Assembly: GCA_020445745.1 (NCBI GenBank)
Contig: JAGRGB010000115.1
Span: 1-44,281, forward strand
DNA from: Rhodocyclaceae bacterium
GTDB lineage: Bacteria; Pseudomonadota; Gammaproteobacteria; Burkholderiales; Rhodocyclaceae
Reading direction: 5' to 3'
DNA length: 44,281 nucleotides
Each line of letters opens with the position of its first letter. The first letter of the stretch is position 1. The position numbers and the translations under genes are program-made. Positions 7,812 through 16,600 of the stretch are shown piece by piece. A model generated the notes under the pieces. That model was not told the DNA's origin. It did no database searches and saw nothing but the letters and a program-made list of their open reading frames with translations.

Positions 7812-8402
7812 TCATGGTTCGTCGGTCGGATCGAAGATCTGAAGCCTGAATTGCCAGCCCTCAAAGGTCATCAGCATGCGGCTGAACTGTTCCCATGAGA
7901 CCTCCCGGCCGTCAATCGTCAGCAGGGGGGTGTGTCCTGCAGCGGAATCGTCCCATTGGATTCGCCCCCGCACTGTCTGTTCGGCGATCTGCGGGTCGTG
8001 GTTTTCCCACGTAATGTGCTTGACGGAAAGCATTCGGCGAAGCTTATCGACCAGTCGCCCAAGGAGTCCAAGCAGGTCGTCCTCGGGATCGCCGGCGATC
8101 TCGCACTGGTAGCCGGACGGACTGCCATTAAGCAACTCGAACGCGTCGATCGTCACGATGTGGCCGAGAAGACGAGTCCGGAAGTGGAACTCGTGCGTCT
8201 CGCCGGCGCAGTCGACGAGCCTGACGGGTTCGATGCGGAAGTCCTCGAACGTGTCGTGCCCGGTCAGGCGGGCAACCTCGGCGTTGAAACATTGACCGCA
8301 AAGATCCCGGTAGCCTCCAACCGCGTCACCGCAGCTGATCACCTCGTGGCTAGGCACGCGCTCGCCACAGGCTTCGCAGCGAATCTTTCGGACTTTGCTC
8401 AT
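7812..8402 (-). CDS. DUF7713-like protein with N-terminal double-CxxC motif (196 aa)
   Basis: The likely start is the ATG at 8400-8402, which overlaps the stop of the preceding gene as ATGA and has AAGGCGG just upstream. The N-terminus has Cys9, Cys12, Cys35 and Cys38 (CEACGERV and LCGQCFN), a probable zinc knuckle. It is followed by a domain with HEFHFRTRLLGHIVTIDAFE and ends with DGREVSWEQFSRMLMTFEGW. I associate this arrangement with the uncharacterised family DUF7713, from memory. There is no signal peptide or membrane segment. It is the last gene of a three-gene coupled operon whose stoichiometric expression is implied by the overlaps. Its biochemical role is unknown; a metal-bound nucleic-acid or protein adaptor is only a guess. 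Confidence 0.75.
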   Translation of the reverse strand: MSKVRKIRCEACGERVPSHEVISCGDAVGGYRDLCGQCFNAEVARLTGHDTFEDFRIEPVRLVDCAGETHEFHFRTRLLGHIVTIDAFELLNGSPSGYQCEIAGDPEDDLLGLLGRLVDKLRRMLSVKHITWENHDPQIAEQTVRGRIQWDDSAAGHTPLLTIDGREVSWEQFSRMLMTFEGWQFRLQIFDPTDEP

Positions 8403-8926
8403 CGGGACCGCCTTCGCGGGGTCTTCGCTTTCGGCGCTGTGATCGAAATGAACCCAATGCAGTTCACCAAATTCCAGATGGCCAGCATCACGTGCTTGTC
8501 GGAGTCCTCGGGAGCGATCTGGCCCAGCCATTTCGACGTCTCCGCCATCACGTAGGCGGCCAGCTCCTGCTCGGGGTGGTCGGCGATGTATTGCTGCATC
8601 GAACGATGTCGAAGCCAGGCGCCAAGCACGTCTCCGAAGCGGGCGATGGCGACCGAGCGCTGCAGCTGGCGGTCTTGGTCGGCCTCGGTGATGAGCGGCC
8701 AGGTCGTCTTCGATGCCTTCATCGCCAGGAAGCAGACGAACAGCATGTCCAGTGCGAACTCGACTTTCGGCAGCGCCACGCCGAGGCGTGGCAGCACCAG
8801 CACGGAAGCGAGCAGGTTCGGCTGTGCATGGAACACCTCGTCGGCGAGTTGTTCCTTGCCCTTCATGTCCAGGGCCTGGGCGCTGCGGATGGCCGTGACC
8901 ATGGCGGCGCTCGAGATCCGGCTCAT
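8399..8926 (-). CDS. Uncharacterised protein (175 aa), middle gene of the DUF6398/DUF7713 operon
   Basis: The ATG at 8924-8926 overlaps the stop of the upstream gene (ATGA), and its own TGA overlaps the next start in the same way. The protein begins MSRISSAAMVTAIRSAQALD and is predominantly helical, with segments such as VEFALDMLFVCFLAMKASKT and LGAWLRHRSMQQYIADHPEQ. The first of these is hydrophobic, but I think it is a buried helix, not a confident membrane span. The basic C-terminus ends KAKTPRRRSR. I recognise no family. Its fixed position between two DUF genes suggests it works with them. Confidence 0.7.
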   Translation of the reverse strand: MSRISSAAMVTAIRSAQALDMKGKEQLADEVFHAQPNLLASVLVLPRLGVALPKVEFALDMLFVCFLAMKASKTTWPLITEADQDRQLQRSVAIARFGDVLGAWLRHRSMQQYIADHPEQELAAYVMAETSKWLGQIAPEDSDKHVMLAIWNLVNCIGFISITAPKAKTPRRRSR

Positions 8927-9437
8927 TCCGCGGGCTCCTGCGGCTCTGACGGAACGAAGGGGATCAGCCACTTTTCATAGGCCAGCCGCTGCAGTTCGGG
9001 CGGCGCGTCGCGAATGTCCATCATCAAGCCGTCGTCCTGCAGGATCCACACCGCCAGATTGTCTTCGAGCCGGCTGGGCAGCATCCATCGGTGGGAGAAC
9101 TGCCCCATCTCGAGCATGCCGCGGATCGCCTTCGACTTCTTCTGGCCGGTGCTCTCGGCGATCCCGAAGAACTCGTAGATGAGCTTCGGCTTGCAGCGGG
9201 GATCCGTCGAGGGGTCGTCGAGGAAGTTGACCCGGCCGACCGCATGTACCGCCGCGGCCGCCCAGACGTGCTCCCTGCCACTCGACAGCGGCGACGGGCG
9301 CTTGCGGGCGAGCGTGCCGACGACACGGTAATCAAGCGGCGATACTCTTCGTCGAGGTGCCGAGCGCAGAATGCGTCGGTGAGCGTCGTGACGGCAGCAA
9401 ACTTCGCTGCCATGGCCTTGGGAACACGTTCGGTCAT
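8923..9437 (-). pseudogene. DUF6398-like gene with an apparent 1-nt frameshift
   Basis: The start is the ATG at 9435-9437 (MTERVPKAMAAKFAAVTTLT, DAFCARHLDEEYRRL). Near 9325-9335 the family pattern jumps to another frame (VVGTLARKRPSPLSSGREHV and onward), which continues to the stop at 8923. The total of 515 bases is one short of 172 codons, consistent with a single-base deletion. The downstream part contains CKPKLIYEFFGIAESTGQKK, similar to a helix-turn-helix-like block I remember from DUF6398 proteins. The gene heads a three-gene operon with ATGA junctions. The shift may be a real inactivating mutation, a sequencing or assembly error, or less likely a programmed shift. I see no obvious slippery heptamer. 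Confidence 0.7.
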
Positions 9438-9661
9438 GGGTCGGGCGGCAGCGGGAAGGGGAATGCAGCATTGTCGTCTATCGCAAGCTCGACGAGCGCA
9501 TTTCGTGCCAGAGGCAGGCAACCGCCCGCCGCCAGTCATCGGGGACTCTGCCATGCCTTGGGGCGGCGCCACCCCCGATGCCGCTCAGTGATACCGGGAT
9601 CCGACGGCGACCGGTCTCCCGTGTCGCCGCCAGACATCGGTCGCGTCGTCGACGAAAGATC

Positions 9662-10876
9662 CTACAGGGCCCTGAATTCCCCGGTAACGACGACACGCAC
9701 CTTGACGCCGTCAAGCTGGTTCGGGATCGTGAATCCGGCCGGCCGTCGGGCGCCACGGACATAGACCTGGATCTCGGGATCTCCCTGATCGTCGAGGCTC
9801 AAGCCGGTGCCGACGACGTCGGGGTTCGCCAGCAGGGCATGCTCGTGCCTGCCGCGCACCTCTGCCGCCATGTCGAGGCCGGCCGCGACAGCCCCGCCCC
9901 TGGGTCCGTTACCCTTGCCGCCGCCACCTTTGCCGCCGCCACCACCACCTCCTCCTTTGCCGCCGCTCGTCGCGCCGCCATCGCCGCAGTCGGCGGTACA
10001 GCCGACCATGCCGACGTCGAAGGCCGCCAGCACCTTGTCGATCCGGTTCGCGATCGCGACGCCGCTGACCGATCCCGCGAACAGCAGGCCGACGGCCTGC
10101 GGAAGGGCGCCTGCGCCGGCGGGCTGGGTCGCCAGCAAGGATCCGGAATCGCCGGCCTTGATGAAGGCTCCCTTGTCGCCGCCGACCAGGATCTGATCTT
10201 CGAACGTCGCGCTCCCGAAGTCGTAGGTCACGGTGACGCTCACCCCGACGGCAGCGATCGACCCCGTCGTCAGACCCGTCGTGCGGCCGCTCTTCTGCAC
10301 CGCGAGGCCCACCAGATCCTGGAGATTCGTGAAGTCGACGGTGTCGTCCGACAGGCCGCCGATGTCGAGGATGCGGCCCTGGGGATCGATGCACCCGGCG
10401 CCATCGCAGGGGTCGATCCTGGCGATCGCGGCATCGACGGTGTTGATTCCACCGAAGGCGAGCGGAACGTAGTTGCTCAATTCGCCGACGACATAGGGGC
10501 TGTAGTCGGTACCTGCCGCGGAGCAGGAGTTTGCATCGCCGTTCTCGTCGAGCAGGCCCGGCTGGATGACCTTGTCGCCGATCGTCGCGGCATTCTCCAG
10601 CGCAAGGACGTGGTTGTTGCTCAGGACGAAGCTCTCCGCGCCGTCGGTGACCAGGGCACCCAGCGTTCCCGCATAGCAGTACGAACTTCCATTGACCACC
10701 TGGAACCGGATGTTGCTGCCGGAGACGCCCAGATAACTCGGCCGGATCTGTATCGACTGGTGTTCCGCCCCCTTGTCCGCGACGGCATGGCCTGACGTGC
10801 CGACCAGCGCCGCCGCCAAGACCGATACCGAAATGAAGGCACGGGTGCCACCCGGTGCACGATTACAGATTGCCAT
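9662..10876 (-). CDS. Secreted trypsin-fold serine protease-like protein
   Basis: This 404-residue protein starts at an ATG (10874-10876) with GAGGAG 9 bases upstream. A signal peptide (ISVSVLAAALVGTSGHAVA) ends near residue 33. A chymotrypsin-like triad can be placed at His89 (SNNHVLA), Asp148 (NTVDAAIA) and Ser244 (AGDSGSLL). Two pairs of cysteines (C157/C162 and C293/C297 approximately) may form disulfides. A Gly/Lys-rich linker at about 300-325 separates a short C-terminal domain (ALLANPDVVGTGLSLDDQGD, IQVYVRG) that recurs in this family. It resembles the bacterial Nal1-like serine peptidases. The substrate is unknown. The gene is monocistronic by its spacing. Confidence 0.78.
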   Translation of the reverse strand: MAICNRAPGGTRAFISVSVLAAALVGTSGHAVADKGAEHQSIQIRPSYLGVSGSNIRFQVVNGSSYCYAGTLGALVTDGAESFVLSNNHVLALENAATIGDKVIQPGLLDENGDANSCSAAGTDYSPYVVGELSNYVPLAFGGINTVDAAIARIDPCDGAGCIDPQGRILDIGGLSDDTVDFTNLQDLVGLAVQKSGRTTGLTTGSIAAVGVSVTVTYDFGSATFEDQILVGGDKGAFIKAGDSGSLLATQPAGAGALPQAVGLLFAGSVSGVAIANRIDKVLAAFDVGMVGCTADCGDGGATSGGKGGGGGGGGKGGGGKGNGPRGGAVAAGLDMAAEVRGRHEHALLANPDVVGTGLSLDDQGDPEIQVYVRGARRPAGFTIPNQLDGVKVRVVVTGEFRAL

Positions 10877-11335
10877 GTCGCGTCTCCTCGTAGCCGTGGG
10901 AAGGTGTCCGGACTTGCTTGCGTCCGCACGCCGCCATACGGCGAGAATCGTAAAATTGCATGGGTCGCGTCAAGCCGCGGCCAAAGCGCACCGTGACCGA
11001 TGCCCGGATTGCGTCGGGCCGCCCGCTCCCACGGCAAGCACACGTCTGCATGGCGCCCGTTGCCGGATGGATTTCGTTCGTTCCGGTGTCGGTTGATCAA
11101 GCACGACAACGCCGGGGCGGCCCCAGGCTCCAGGTGGCGACGGAGCAAAGGGGGGGGGGCGCCTCAGCGGAAGCTGCCGTCGCCGCCCGCCGCCCGGCAC
11201 GGGTGTTGCTCGCCGTGGCGGCGGCCGCCGTGGGTGGCACGCACGATGGCGTTCGGCAGCCGCGATCGGAACGTTGCGTGGTGGATGTCGCGCGATCGTT
11301 CGCCCACCTGCGCTGTCCGCGCGCACGGCCGCGCT
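10877..11335. other. Intergenic region between the deaminase and protease genes
   Basis: No gene is convincing. A homopolymeric run of ten G lies at 11150-11159. The AT-rich patch near 10945-10965 (CGAGAATCGTAAAATTGC) is a plausible site for the protease promoter on the minus strand. Confidence 0.4.
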
Positions 11336-11911
11336 TCAGTGCCTGTCGCATGGGCTGTAGATCACGCCTCCGGTGCGGGCATATTCCTCCAGTACCGATT
11401 TCGCGTCGGCGCGCATCACTTCGGTACGGACCTCGATCCCGCGCTCGGCCAGGGGGCGCGTCCAGTCTCTCGGTTTCGGACCTTCGTCGAATCCGATCGC
11501 GCGGGCATCGGCGTCGGTGGCACCGGAAACCACCCTTCTCAGGCCGGACCAGGGGATCGCGCCAAAGCACATCGCGCACGGCTCGACGCTGGTGACGATT
11601 TCGAGCCGTGGACAGTCGCTGCGACCCAGGTCGCGCCGCCCGAGCCTGCGCTGTGCGAAGGCGATCGCCACCATCTCGGCGTGCAGCATCGACAACTGCT
11701 CGCTGGTCACCAGATTGACACCGAGCGAGACTAGCGCTCCGGAATCGGACTCGAACACCGCCGCCGCAAACGGACCGCCGGTGCGTTCGTGCACGTTGCG
11801 GCGGGCCGCCTGTATGACGAAGGCCATGCGCGTCGCTTCGCCGCCTCCGCGCCAGGATTGCTCGAAGGGCGACATCCAGGATGGTAGCGAAAAGGTCAGT
11901 CGCTGATTCAT
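11336..11911 (-). CDS. Nucleoside/guanine deaminase family protein (cytidine deaminase-like fold)
   Basis: The likely start is the ATG at 11909-11911 (MNQRLTFSLPSWMSPFEQ), giving 191 aa. The zinc site is complete: His77 and catalytic Glu79 in LHAEM, then Cys112 and Cys115 in EPCAMC. The fold belongs to the CMP/dCMP deaminase superfamily. The C-terminal half (AIGFDEGPKPRDW) resembles guanine deaminase-like and other free nucleoside deaminases more than the tRNA adenosine deaminase TadA. It would hydrolyse an exocyclic amine of a purine or pyrimidine in the cytoplasm; the exact substrate is not readable. The gene stands alone and is divergent from the outer-membrane barrel gene. Confidence 0.82.
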   Translation of the reverse strand: MNQRLTFSLPSWMSPFEQSWRGGGEATRMAFVIQAARRNVHERTGGPFAAAVFESDSGALVSLGVNLVTSEQLSMLHAEMVAIAFAQRRLGRRDLGRSDCPRLEIVTSVEPCAMCFGAIPWSGLRRVVSGATDADARAIGFDEGPKPRDWTRPLAERGIEVRTEVMRADAKSVLEEYARTGGVIYSPCDRH

Positions 11912-12312
11912 GGGGATCACCCCGTCGAGGTGGTTCGCTTGTCCGGCCCTGTCGCCGGGGTCGTGCGTCCGGCGCTGCCGAGCCATTCCTCATTCCCGGA
12001 CCCGCCGTCCAGCGCGGCAATCGCACGATCACATGCGGTCGCGACCGGGCCTGCCCGCGCGGCAGTCTGCGGCAGTGTAGTGCGCCGCCGCCGCGGGATG
12101 CAAAGGCGCTCGCGAGCCACGGCAGCCGGCCGCGCCGATGTCTCCCGCTCGCGGGGATCCGCCGCCTGACGCATCGGCACGTCGCCGCCGGCTTGCCTTC
12201 CCCTGGATTAGTTGATAAATATCGTGACCGCGTCATGGCACCGAACGCGGTCGTGGCGCTGCGCATGTCGTCCGATCCGCCCCAGTTCAGCTCCCGACAG
12301 GAGGAAGCTCCC
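11912..12312. other. Divergent control region between the deaminase and outer-membrane barrel genes
   Basis: Mostly GC-rich with no gene. The AT-rich segment near 12205-12232 (TTAGTTGATAAATATCG) is the best place for a promoter of the rightward gene. A perfect AGGAGG lies at 12299-12304. Confidence 0.4.
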
Positions 12313-13542
12313 ATGCCTTTCGCGTCATCTGCGCCCACTTCCCGCCGCTGGCCAGTCGCCGTCGCGGTATCCCTCGCGGTCTTTGCCACCGGGGCCCACG
12401 CGGGAGACCTGCGGAATTTCATTTCCGACCTGTATGGGGGCGACGGCATCACGCTCGACCGTTTCGGGCCGTTCGCGCACGATGCCCACTTCACCGAGTC
12501 GTCGCTGGTGGCCCTGAACGGGCTGGGCGACGGCATCGCGTCGGGCCTGGGCTCGCTGGCCTTCAATTCCACGGTGTCGAGTTTCATCTACGACGTGCAG
12601 CAGGGCATCCCGGTGCGCAACACCGAGAGCCTCGGACCGCTGGTCGCCGAGCGCGCCAATACCATCGGCCAGGGCCGGTTCAACCTCGGCGTATCGTATA
12701 CCCGGGCCCGCTTCACCAAGTTCGAGGGCGACGATCTCGATTCGCTTTCCGTGCGGCTGCCGCACATCGACGTCAACAACGATGGCCACCTCGGGCCCCC
12801 GCCCGACCCCTTCGTGTTCGAGTTCGACGAGGTCCAGGTCGATATCGATGCCGAGGTGCGGCAGCAGATCCTGTCCTTCTACGCGAGCTACGGCATTCGC
12901 AGCAACTGGGACGTCGGGGTGATCGTGCCGATCGTCGAAACCAAGGTCGAGGCACGGGCGGTGGCCACCATCATCGACAACGGCGGTGGCGCGAATTTCC
13001 ATCGTTTCGGCGAAACGGGCGATGCCCCCACCGATTCGACCGGCGGTACCGCGACCGGTCTCGGTGACGCCGTCGTGCGCACCAAGTATGCCTTCGAAAA
13101 GGCCGGTGGCGGTGCGCCCGAGATGGCCGTGGTGGGCCAGATCACGATGCCGACGGGTGACGAGGACGACCTGCTCGGCACCGGCGACTGGGCAGGCATG
13201 GGAATGTTCGTGGCATCCCGCAAGTACGGATCGATCACGCCCCACGTCAATCTCGGCTACGAGCATTCCAGCGACTCGAAGCGCAGCAACCTGCGCTACC
13301 TGTTCGGATTCGATGCCCAGCCCGGTGGTTCGATGGACTTCACCGCGGCGGTCGATCTGCTCGGGCGCTACTATCCGGACGAGTCGGATGATCGCGACCA
13401 CCTCATCGACGTCGCGATCGGTGCCAAGTGGAACGCCTTCGGCACCGCGCCGCTCAGCGCCAACGTGATCCTGCCGCTCAATGACGACGAAGGTTTGCGC
13501 GCCAAGGTGATCTGGAGCGTCGGCATCGACTACACGTTCTGA
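12313..13542 (+). CDS. Outer-membrane beta-barrel protein, transporter-like (409 aa)
   Basis: The start at 12313 follows AGGAGG at 12299-12304. A signal peptide (WPVAVAVSLAVFATGAHAG) is cleaved near residue 30. The mature part alternates hydrophobic and polar residues in short strands (NLGVSYTRARF, WDVGVIVPIVETKVEARAV, GSITPHVNLGYEHSS) and ends in YTF. A terminal aromatic residue is the signal for BAM-dependent outer-membrane insertion. It resembles the MetA-pathway-of-phenol-degradation/transporter barrel group, but substrate is not evident. It is transcribed alone and faces the convergent kinase gene across a hairpin. Confidence 0.75.
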   Translation: MPFASSAPTSRRWPVAVAVSLAVFATGAHAGDLRNFISDLYGGDGITLDRFGPFAHDAHFTESSLVALNGLGDGIASGLGSLAFNSTVSSFIYDVQQGIPVRNTESLGPLVAERANTIGQGRFNLGVSYTRARFTKFEGDDLDSLSVRLPHIDVNNDGHLGPPPDPFVFEFDEVQVDIDAEVRQQILSFYASYGIRSNWDVGVIVPIVETKVEARAVATIIDNGGGANFHRFGETGDAPTDSTGGTATGLGDAVVRTKYAFEKAGGGAPEMAVVGQITMPTGDEDDLLGTGDWAGMGMFVASRKYGSITPHVNLGYEHSSDSKRSNLRYLFGFDAQPGGSMDFTAAVDLLGRYYPDESDDRDHLIDVAIGAKWNAFGTAPLSANVILPLNDDEGLRAKVIWSVGIDYTF

Positions 13543-13597
13543 GCGATCTACCAGCCCCGCGGCCTGCCCTGACGGGCGCGCCGCGACGGCTCCCCTC

Positions 13598-13622
13598 AGG
13601 CCCGCCCGACCACGGCGGGCCT
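13598..13622. terminator. Bidirectional terminator-like hairpin
   Basis: AGGCCCGCC (13598-13606), loop of 7, GGCGGGCCT (13614-13622) is a perfect 9-bp stem between two convergent genes. There is only a short GTTG after the stem, so Rho-independent strength is uncertain. Confidence 0.55.
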
Positions 13623-13676
13623 GTTGCGTCAGGGCCGGCGCCGGCGGCAGCTGCCCGGCGTGATCCGCCAGCGGCT

Positions 13677-16600
13677 TCAGCAGCGCGTGAAGCGGCGGTT
13701 GTATCGGTGCCAGCCCTCTTCGTCCTCGCGCTTGCCACGCAGCTGGATCATCGACTGACCGTCCTGTGAGAAGCGGCCGAATTCCGTCACCATGCGCTGC
13801 CTGCGTTCGTCGACCCAGCGGATCGTCAGGCCGTTGTCGCCGTTGCTGTAGCTGCTGATCCGGTAACTGGTGCGATGCCCGTCGGGCAGGCTGAAGATCC
13901 AGCGGTCGGCGGTGAATTCGATGCTGAGGTTGGTGCCGCACCACTTGCCCATGATGTCGGGGGAACGCTGCGCCGCCAGGCGCGGCTCCGGCGCGACTCT
14001 CGGCTCGGCCTTCGGTTCGGTCTGTGGCGCGGGTTGGGGTAGGGTGCGCGCCGCCAGCGCGCGTTCGGACCGGGCATTGGCTTCGACCAGTGCCATGCTG
14101 GTCTCTCCGATCGCGCGCAGCGCCGGGTCAGCTGCCGACGCCGATTGCAGATGGCGGCGGGCCGTGGACCATCGTTCGCTGGCGATCGCACGGCGTGCCA
14201 GCTCGACCAGGCGCTCGGCGACCGCGCTCAGGCCGCGGCGTGCGTCCGTGCTGTCCGGTGCCACCGCCAACGCCGCACGATAATGGTCGATGGCGCTGGC
14301 GCCGGCGGGCGAGTCGAGCCTGCCGGCGGCGAGCGCGGCGTCGGCGTCGGCGAGCAGTCGCTGGAGCTCTGCCCCTTTGCGGTCGTCGGCCTGGCGCGCC
14401 TGTTCGCGCGTACGGTATTGCACGATCATTTCCCGCATCGTGGCCAGCCGGGGAGAGCGCGAATCGACGTCGATCGCGCGCGCCAGGTACTCGTCGGCGA
14501 GGTCCGGGCGGTCGCGGGAAAGGGCGGCTTCGGCGAGGTCGCGGTAGCGTCCTATGATTTCTTCGATGCCGCGCCGGGCGTCGCCGTTGCCGGCGTCCAG
14601 TTCGAGCACGCCCCGGTAGGCTTCGAGGGCATTGTCGCCGGCCGGCGTGGTCAGGCGGGTCGCCGCCAGCGCCCGTGCGCCGGCGTCGAGGAGTTCGCGA
14701 ATGCGCGCCTGTCGCCGTGTCGCCTGGTCGCGCTGCTCCGCCAGGCGCCGCGCCTCCTCTTCCCGTCGCCGCTGCTCTGCCAGCCGCTGGGCTGCCTCCG
14801 CCTGTTGGCGTTCGGCTTCCGCCCGCTGGCGTTCAGCTTCCGCCCGCTGGCGTTCGGCTTCCACGCGCTGGCGTTCGGCTTCGCGCTGCGCCTTGTCGGC
14901 CTCGGCCTGGCGGCGCGCTTCCTCGTCCCGTTTGCGCTGGTCGGCGAGCCGCCGCGCTGCCTCCGCCTGCTGACGCTCGGCTTCAATCCGCTGGCGTTCC
15001 GCTTCTGCCCGCTGGCGCTCGGCCTCGCGCCGTGCCTTGTCGGCCTCGGCCTGGCGCCGCGCCGCTTCTTCCCGTTTCGCCTGCTGGCGCTGTCGCTCGG
15101 CTTCGACCCGCGCCTGTTCCTCGCGGATGCGCTGGCGCTCCGCCTCGGCCTGCTGGCGGGCAAGTTCCTGGCGTGCCTCGTCGAGCCGGCGCCGGGCGTC
15201 TGCCAGGCCGCCGGCATTGCGATCGATGCGCGCGACGGCATCGAAATCGGCCTCGGCGCCATCGAGATCGCCGGCCGAGACCGCCGCCCGCCCCCTGGCC
15301 AGGTGGCTCTCCAGGATTTCGACGATGCCCTTGCGAGCCGCGGCATTGGCCGGGTCGAGGCTCAGCACCTCGCGATAGCGGTCCGCCGCGTTGTCGTCGT
15401 CCGGCGCACTCAGGCGGCCAGCGGCGAGGGCCCGCGACGCGGCCTGCAGCAACTGCTCGACGTGCTTCGCCCGGGCCTGTTCGGCAGCCAGACGCTGTTC
15501 GACGGCCGTTTCGGCGGCAGCCAGCCGCGTGCGTGCGGCGGCCAGCCCCGAGGTGGCAGGGTCGATCGACGCCACCGCATCGAAATCCTCGCGCGCGCTG
15601 TCCAGTTGCTCGCTGCCCACCGCTTCGCGTCCGCGCGCGAGAAGGGCCTTGGCGAGGCGCCCGAGTCCGTCCCGGGCGGCGGCATTGCCGGCGTCGATCG
15701 CCTCCACCGCACGGTAGTGCCCGAGGGCATTGTCCGCAGCCGGGGCGGTGAGCCGGCCGTCAGCGAGGGCTGCCGCCGCGGCGGCCAGCAATTTTTCGAT
15801 GCGGACCAGACGCGCGCGTTCGGCGGCATCGCGCTCGTCCCGGGCGCGGGCGGCGTCGGCGATGCGCCGGCGCGCGACGGCCAGCGTCGCAGCACTGGCG
15901 TCGATCCGGGCGGCGGCATCGAGCTCGCTGCGGGCGCGCTCGAAATCTTCGCCGTCGCCGGCCTGCAGCGCGAGCCTCAGATGGGCCTGGACGACCTGAT
16001 CGACACCGTCCCGCGCCTTCTGATTGTCGCGGTCGAGCGCGAGTACCGCACGGAAGCGCTCGAGCGCGCTGTCCGCGGCGGGCGGGCTGAGCCTGCCGGC
16101 GTCGAGCGCGGCACCGGCCTGCGCCAGCAGCTGGTCGATGCGCTGCCGGCGAGCCTGCTCCGCCGCCGCCTGCTCGGCCGCGTTCAATTGTGCGAGCGCG
16201 GCGTCGAGCCCGGGCGCGTTGCCGTCGATTGCCCGCGCCGCCTCGATGCGCTCCCGCGCGGCGGCGAAATCCCCTGCCGCGACGGCCTTCGTCGCGGCCT
16301 GCAGGTAGCGGGCGACGACGGCGCCGATGCCTTCCCGGGCGGTCGCGTTGTCCGCGTCGAGCTCGAGCACCGCCCGGTATTTCTCGAGCGCGCTGTCCGA
16401 CGCCGGTGGGGCCAGGCGGCCGGCGCGCATTGCGGCCCCGGCCGAGGCCAGCAGGTCGTCGATGCGTGCCCGGCGCGCCCTTTCCTCTGCCTGGCGCCGC
16501 TGCTCTGCCTGTTCCGCTGCCGCCAGGGTCGCGCGCGCCGCATCGATCCCTGGCAGCGCCCGGTCGATCGCGGCCGCCGCCTGGAGTCGCTTGCGCGCCT

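Noticed and set aside
7508-7849. 113-residue plus-strand frame upstream of ietA
   Set aside because: No Shine-Dalgarno or domain, biased composition, and its end overlaps the DUF7713-like gene antisense.
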